Shown piece by piece: positions 60,817-64,000 of a stretch of 64,000 bases of DNA (positions are counted from its first letter, which is position 1; each line of letters begins with the position of its first letter). Position numbers and translations under genes: made by a program. The stretch comes from Welwitschia mirabilis. Lineage: Eukaryota; Gnetophyta; Gnetopsida; Welwitschiales. The notes beneath the pieces were generated by a model that was not told where the DNA came from, made no database searches, and saw only the letters and a program-made list of their open reading frames with translations. Where the stretch lies: assembly GCA_051453625.1 (NCBI GenBank), contig JBOZIK010000001.1, positions 80,324,877 through 80,388,876 of the forward strand. The letters run 5' to 3'.

Positions 60817-62220
60817 TGCGATGTCAATTTGTAGGAATTTAATGATGTATTTGGAGTACTTTTGCAGGACATTTATACAGGTTTAGATGCAATTCTACTA
60901 ATTATGAAGAGACAACAAGATGATCATAAAAACATGTAATTCTTCGCATAATTGGAAGCATTTCAGGCATGATCTGATACTTAGCATAATGAAGGAGGAC
61001 TAAAGGCAAAGAAGACCAATTTTCACTACCTGAGGAGCTTGGGAAGAGTGTTGTCCCCACTACTATCCCCACGACAGAGGGGACGATAGCTCATAAAAAC
61101 AGCTACATAGGAACAGCTGACACACAACACTTGGATAGCAATACATGATGATAGGGCATCATTCCCTTGGTTGTCTAGATGATATGAAGGACGATGGATG
61201 TGAGGACAACACACATAGCTGATGACTTCACATGGGCACACAATCCAAGGTGTCGTCCCCTATGTTGTATGGACGACAGGTAGGATGACAGCTTTCGTAA
61301 CATGCATGGGTAACCCATGGAGCTAACAGTATCACATGGACACACAAACCAAGGCAAGAAGGTGGCATCGTCCCCACTTTTGGGTGGACGATGATTAGGA
61401 TGATAGATGATTTTACATATCCATAATAAATACCATTGTAAATGGGGTCAAGCAACTCATGTGGGCAGCTAGGGTTTCCTTAACGGACGTCTAGGGTTAT
61501 AGTTCATTGTAAAACTATAAATACCCCTTCCCTTCTTCACTTCCAATCATCGTTTGTACTTAAAATGCTCGTGATAGAAGCTTAAAAGTAGGAGGTTCAT
61601 CCAATTGCTGTAAAAAGGGATTTCCTTGGTGTTAGGTTGTATCTCTTCCATTGAAAAACTGTTATTCTGTTATAAGTGGATGTAATATTTTTTCATTAAT
61701 ACAAATACTCTTTTCATTCTAATTCTATAAATGTCTCTTATGCTTTAAGTTGGTCATAGTTAAGTGACATTTCTATAATTTACTTAGGTCATGAAAGGAA
61801 CCTTTATTAAGGTTGACCTTGGTTAGTAGTAGGTTTGCATTGCATTTCCATTTCATTACATATTGCATTTCATGTTCTACTTGATAGATATAGTCTTTAT
61901 GACAGAAAGGCTAAAAGATAAGTCCTTGTGACAAAAGGATTAGGATCTAAGTAGAATCTCATCTCATTTCTATTTCCATTTACTTGCATTTCATCATCAT
62001 TTTGCATTGCATTTACTTTACTATTTTCTTTTAGTTAAGTAAAAGATAAAATACCAAAACTACTATTGGAAACCAATTCTCTAACTCTAAGCCTAGTGCC
62101 TTCATTGGGATTACGACATTTAGGTGAACTCCCATTTATACTAGCATGTGTTTTGTGCAAGTTCTATCATTTATAGGTTTACCTAAGGACTTTAAGATTG
62201 CATAAATTTGCACTGCAACA
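60817..62220 (+). repeat. LTR G, solo-like, least decayed copy of the palindrome-bearing type
   Basis: The start TGCGATGTCAATTTGTAGG lines up with the family A start, and GGACATTTATACAGGTTTAG with 6998 and 20310. TATA box TATAAATA is at 61516. CCTTGGTGTTAGGTTGTAT (61624) and the end TTTGCACTGCAACA (62207-62220) are also shared. Four palindromic units, at about 61045-61090, 61155-61200, 61248-61295 and 61365-61408, keep many CpGs (GTCGTCCCC ... GGACGACAGG). Neither a primer site nor a polypurine tract adjoins, so it looks like a solo LTR. Target repeat not seen. Confidence 0.7.
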
Positions 62221-62875
62221 ATAATATACCTTTTTAGAATAATGTTTGCATTTGATGTATTGAGAGTTAAACTCTATTTTATCATGAGTGTACTTACAGT
62301 TTATGAAATTTTCTTAGTTGATACCTTGAACATTATATCATGGATATTTTTATTAAAAATTTCTTTCAATGAAAAGTGATGATTTTAGTACATCTTTCCC
62401 ATACTTTACTTGAACGACCTTATGAGAATTTTGAATCTTTATTTATGTAGTTACCTTGAAAGATGTATTGAATCTAATTATGATTGTCCTTTTCTAAATT
62501 AATTTTGTTAATATATGGAGTTAACAATTTATTTATGACATCACTTGAAAACATTTCTTGAATATTATAATTCTAATTATGAGTATAAGATATTGGTATT
62601 ATGCCTTCAATGTGATATTAATATCCATTTATTAAAAATGAAATCCCAACAAAAGGTCATGTGATTTCGTCCTCCTCCCAAAATTATTTTAATGTTATGA
62701 TAAATAGGATTGATAAAGGAAATTAACATTAGGGACCCTTATGTGCTGAATTTTTATTAAAATTGTGGATTATTTCATAATTAATGCATATGATAGAGGG
62801 GAATGATGAGGACTAAATATTTTGGTAAAATAAATAACATTTGTAATTTTTAATCTTATAAATATGGGCATTACA
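62221..62875 (+). repeat. Probable LTR end, Del/Tekay-like
   Basis: It ends GGGCATTACA directly before an initiator-Met-type primer binding site. The upstream boundary is not visible; LTR G may have inserted in it. Confidence 0.4.
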
Positions 62876-62878
62876 TTT

Positions 62879-62891
62879 TGGTGTCAGAGTG
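62879..62891 (+). other. Primer binding site, initiator tRNA-Met type
   Basis: TGGTGTCAGAGTG resembles TGGTATCAGAGC-type sites and follows TTACATTT. Confidence 0.55.
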
Positions 62892-63601
62892 AGTTTTAAT
62901 TTTTCAACTAATGAAATTCAAGTCATTACAAGTTAGCATCAAGGTGGCTTAAGAAGTCAAGGGAATGAAGAAAAAAGAGACGAGAAAGGGATCATCTACT
63001 TATTATAAAAAGTTTTCAAGAATGAAACCATACAAACACAAAGTAGAAACTTAGAAAATGGGGATCTCATCAAGAATGATACCCATTCCTATTTATAAAA
63101 TAAAGTGAAGTTTTTGGATTAAAGGTTAATAGAAGAGCATAGCTTATAGATTAATAAATTACTTAATACAAGAACTTCATAACATTGGATTAAACTAAAA
63201 GTTAATCTAGAACTTTGGTTCTAGATGAATGAATTATTTAATCCAATACTACAAAAACACAAAGGGAATTAACATGAATTTTGAATTAGGGTAATGAGAA
63301 TGATACCTAATTTTCTTCATGAAAAAAATTAATTTTTTGTATTAATTTAAAGGTTAGCCCAAAACCTAGGTTCTAGATTAATAAATTTCTTAATCTAAAA
63401 AACTTCATAATATTGGATTGAACTAAAAGTTAATCTAAAAATTTGGTTTTCGATTAATAAATTGTTTAATCTAGTATTACAAAAACACAAGAGGGGTCAT
63501 CAAGAATTTTGAAGGTAGTTATTAATAATTGAATTAATTGATGGAAGAAGTCTAAAAATTACTCATATTTAATCATTGATATTATCTCATTATCAAGGAG
63601 T
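62892..63601 (+). repeat. Leader with a 165-bp repeat in two copies
   Basis: About 63125-63280 and 63347-63513 share AAAAGTTAATCTA-AA-TTTGGTT, GATTAATAAATT and CTACAAAAACACAAAGGG or its like. Within each copy a shorter unit (TTAAAGGTTA...TTAATAAATT-CTTAAT) is also repeated. No coding frame is seen. Confidence 0.6.
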
Positions 63602-63701
63602 NNNNNNNNNNNNNNNNNNNNNNNNNNNNNNNNNNNNNNNNNNNNNNNNNNNNNNNNNNNNNNNNNNNNNNNNNNNNNNNNNNNNNNNNNNNNNNNNNNN
63701 N
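63602..63701. other. Assembly gap, 100 N
   Basis: The left end of the last LTR is hidden. Confidence 0.99.
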
Positions 63702-64000
63702 GGCAGTTCTAGCATGATCTGATGCTTAGCATAATAAAGGAGGACTAAAGGCAAAGAAGACCAATTTTTGCTACTTGAAAAGCTTAGAAAGAGTGTTGTC
63801 CCCATTGTTAACAGTCAGGGTGACACTCTTTCTAAGCTCCTCAAGTAGCGAAAATTGGTCTTCTTGGATGACAGCTCATAAAGACAACTACAAAGGAGCA
63901 GCACATGGGCAACACTTGGACATTAGCACATGATGGTAGAGCATTTTTTCCTTGGTCGTCTGGACAATAGGAAGGACAACGGATATGAGGACAACACATG
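63702..64000 (+). repeat. LTR G-type, second copy, partial
   Basis: AGCATGATCTGATGCTTAGC and AGGAGGACTAAAGGCAAAGA match LTR G at 60967-61020, and GACAGCTCATAAAGACA onwards matches 61086 onwards. It runs off the window. Confidence 0.75.
63754..63865. repeat. 43-bp inverted duplication inside the LTR
   Basis: The left arm is 63754-63796 and the right arm 63823-63865, with 40 of 43 positions complementary and a 26-base loop. Both arms derive from the LTR segment that begins AAGAAGACCAATTTT. LTR G at 61009-61060 has this segment only once. Confidence 0.85.

Noticed and set aside
61045-61408. CRISPR-like array
   Set aside because: The repeats are spaced regularly, but the units differ from each other, are palindromic in four parts, lie in an LTR and have no cas genes; the DNA is from a plant.
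61026-61455. Overlapping minus-strand ORFs rich in Cys and His
   Set aside because: They lie in the CpG-rich palindromic part of LTR G. The Cys and His come from the repeated unit, they overlap in different frames, and homologous LTRs do not keep them.

Overview
This is plant nuclear DNA, very A+T rich, made almost entirely of old, broken LTR retrotransposons. I find no intact gene, tRNA, rRNA, CRISPR array or any prokaryotic feature. The species cannot be named from what is visible. The plant assignment rests on the element types: Ty3/gypsy elements with an Athila/Tat-like primer binding site and gag-protease signature, SIRE-like Ty1/copia elements, and copia-type LTR ends. Runs of N (9425-10006, 13501-13600, 27405-28310, 32236-32335, 40566-40665, 52516-52615, 63602-63701 and three 10-base runs) show a scaffolded draft assembly.

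Layout. 1-3187: minus-strand gypsy element (gag, leader, primer binding site, 5' LTR). 3188-5534: plus-strand LTR of another gypsy family ('B') with its primer binding site. 6300-6947: start of the B gag, interrupted by a 14.5-kb block (6948-21461) and resumed at 21462-22760. The block holds LTR, leader, an unidentified decayed ORF, an integrase tail, a truncated LTR, a minus-strand LTR fragment, a fairly complete gag-pol ('D') and a closing LTR. 22770-25150: B protease and 3' region without pol. 25155-25876 and 36437-36800: two halves of a decayed extra ORF, split by element C. 25882-36431: element C, minus strand, full length, with a target-site duplication (AGCAT/AGTAT) but with its reverse transcriptase and most of its integrase deleted. 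37000-43925: Ty1/copia gag-pol with mismatched LTRs. 43932-45732: probable minus-strand gypsy LTR. 45733-47085: second copia pol fragment. 47735-48141 and 59608-60540: two halves of a second decayed extra ORF, split by element F. 48142-59602: element F, full-length gypsy element with a target-site duplication (TGCAC/TGCAT) and a duplicated gag-protease segment. 60817-62220: solo-like LTR G, the least decayed copy. 62221-63601: another LTR end, primer site and tandem repeats. 63702-64000: start of a second G-type LTR carrying a 43-bp inverted duplication.

No gene here is likely to act now. The reading frames are broken by stops of the kind made when CAA, CAG or CGA lose a methylated C, and catalytic residues are often lost by G-to-A changes. 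Five gypsy primer binding sites differ from the expected site at 33 positions, 30 of them transitions. The main unexplained signals are (1) an array of four-half-site palindromic units, ancestral form about GTCGTCC...GGACGAC, in LTRs and leaders of several related gypsy elements, (2) an unidentified long decayed ORF in the gag-pol position of the element starting at 6948, and (3) extra ORFs that can be read across the insertions that split them. All calls come from reading the sequence by eye; coordinates of decayed pieces are approximate.
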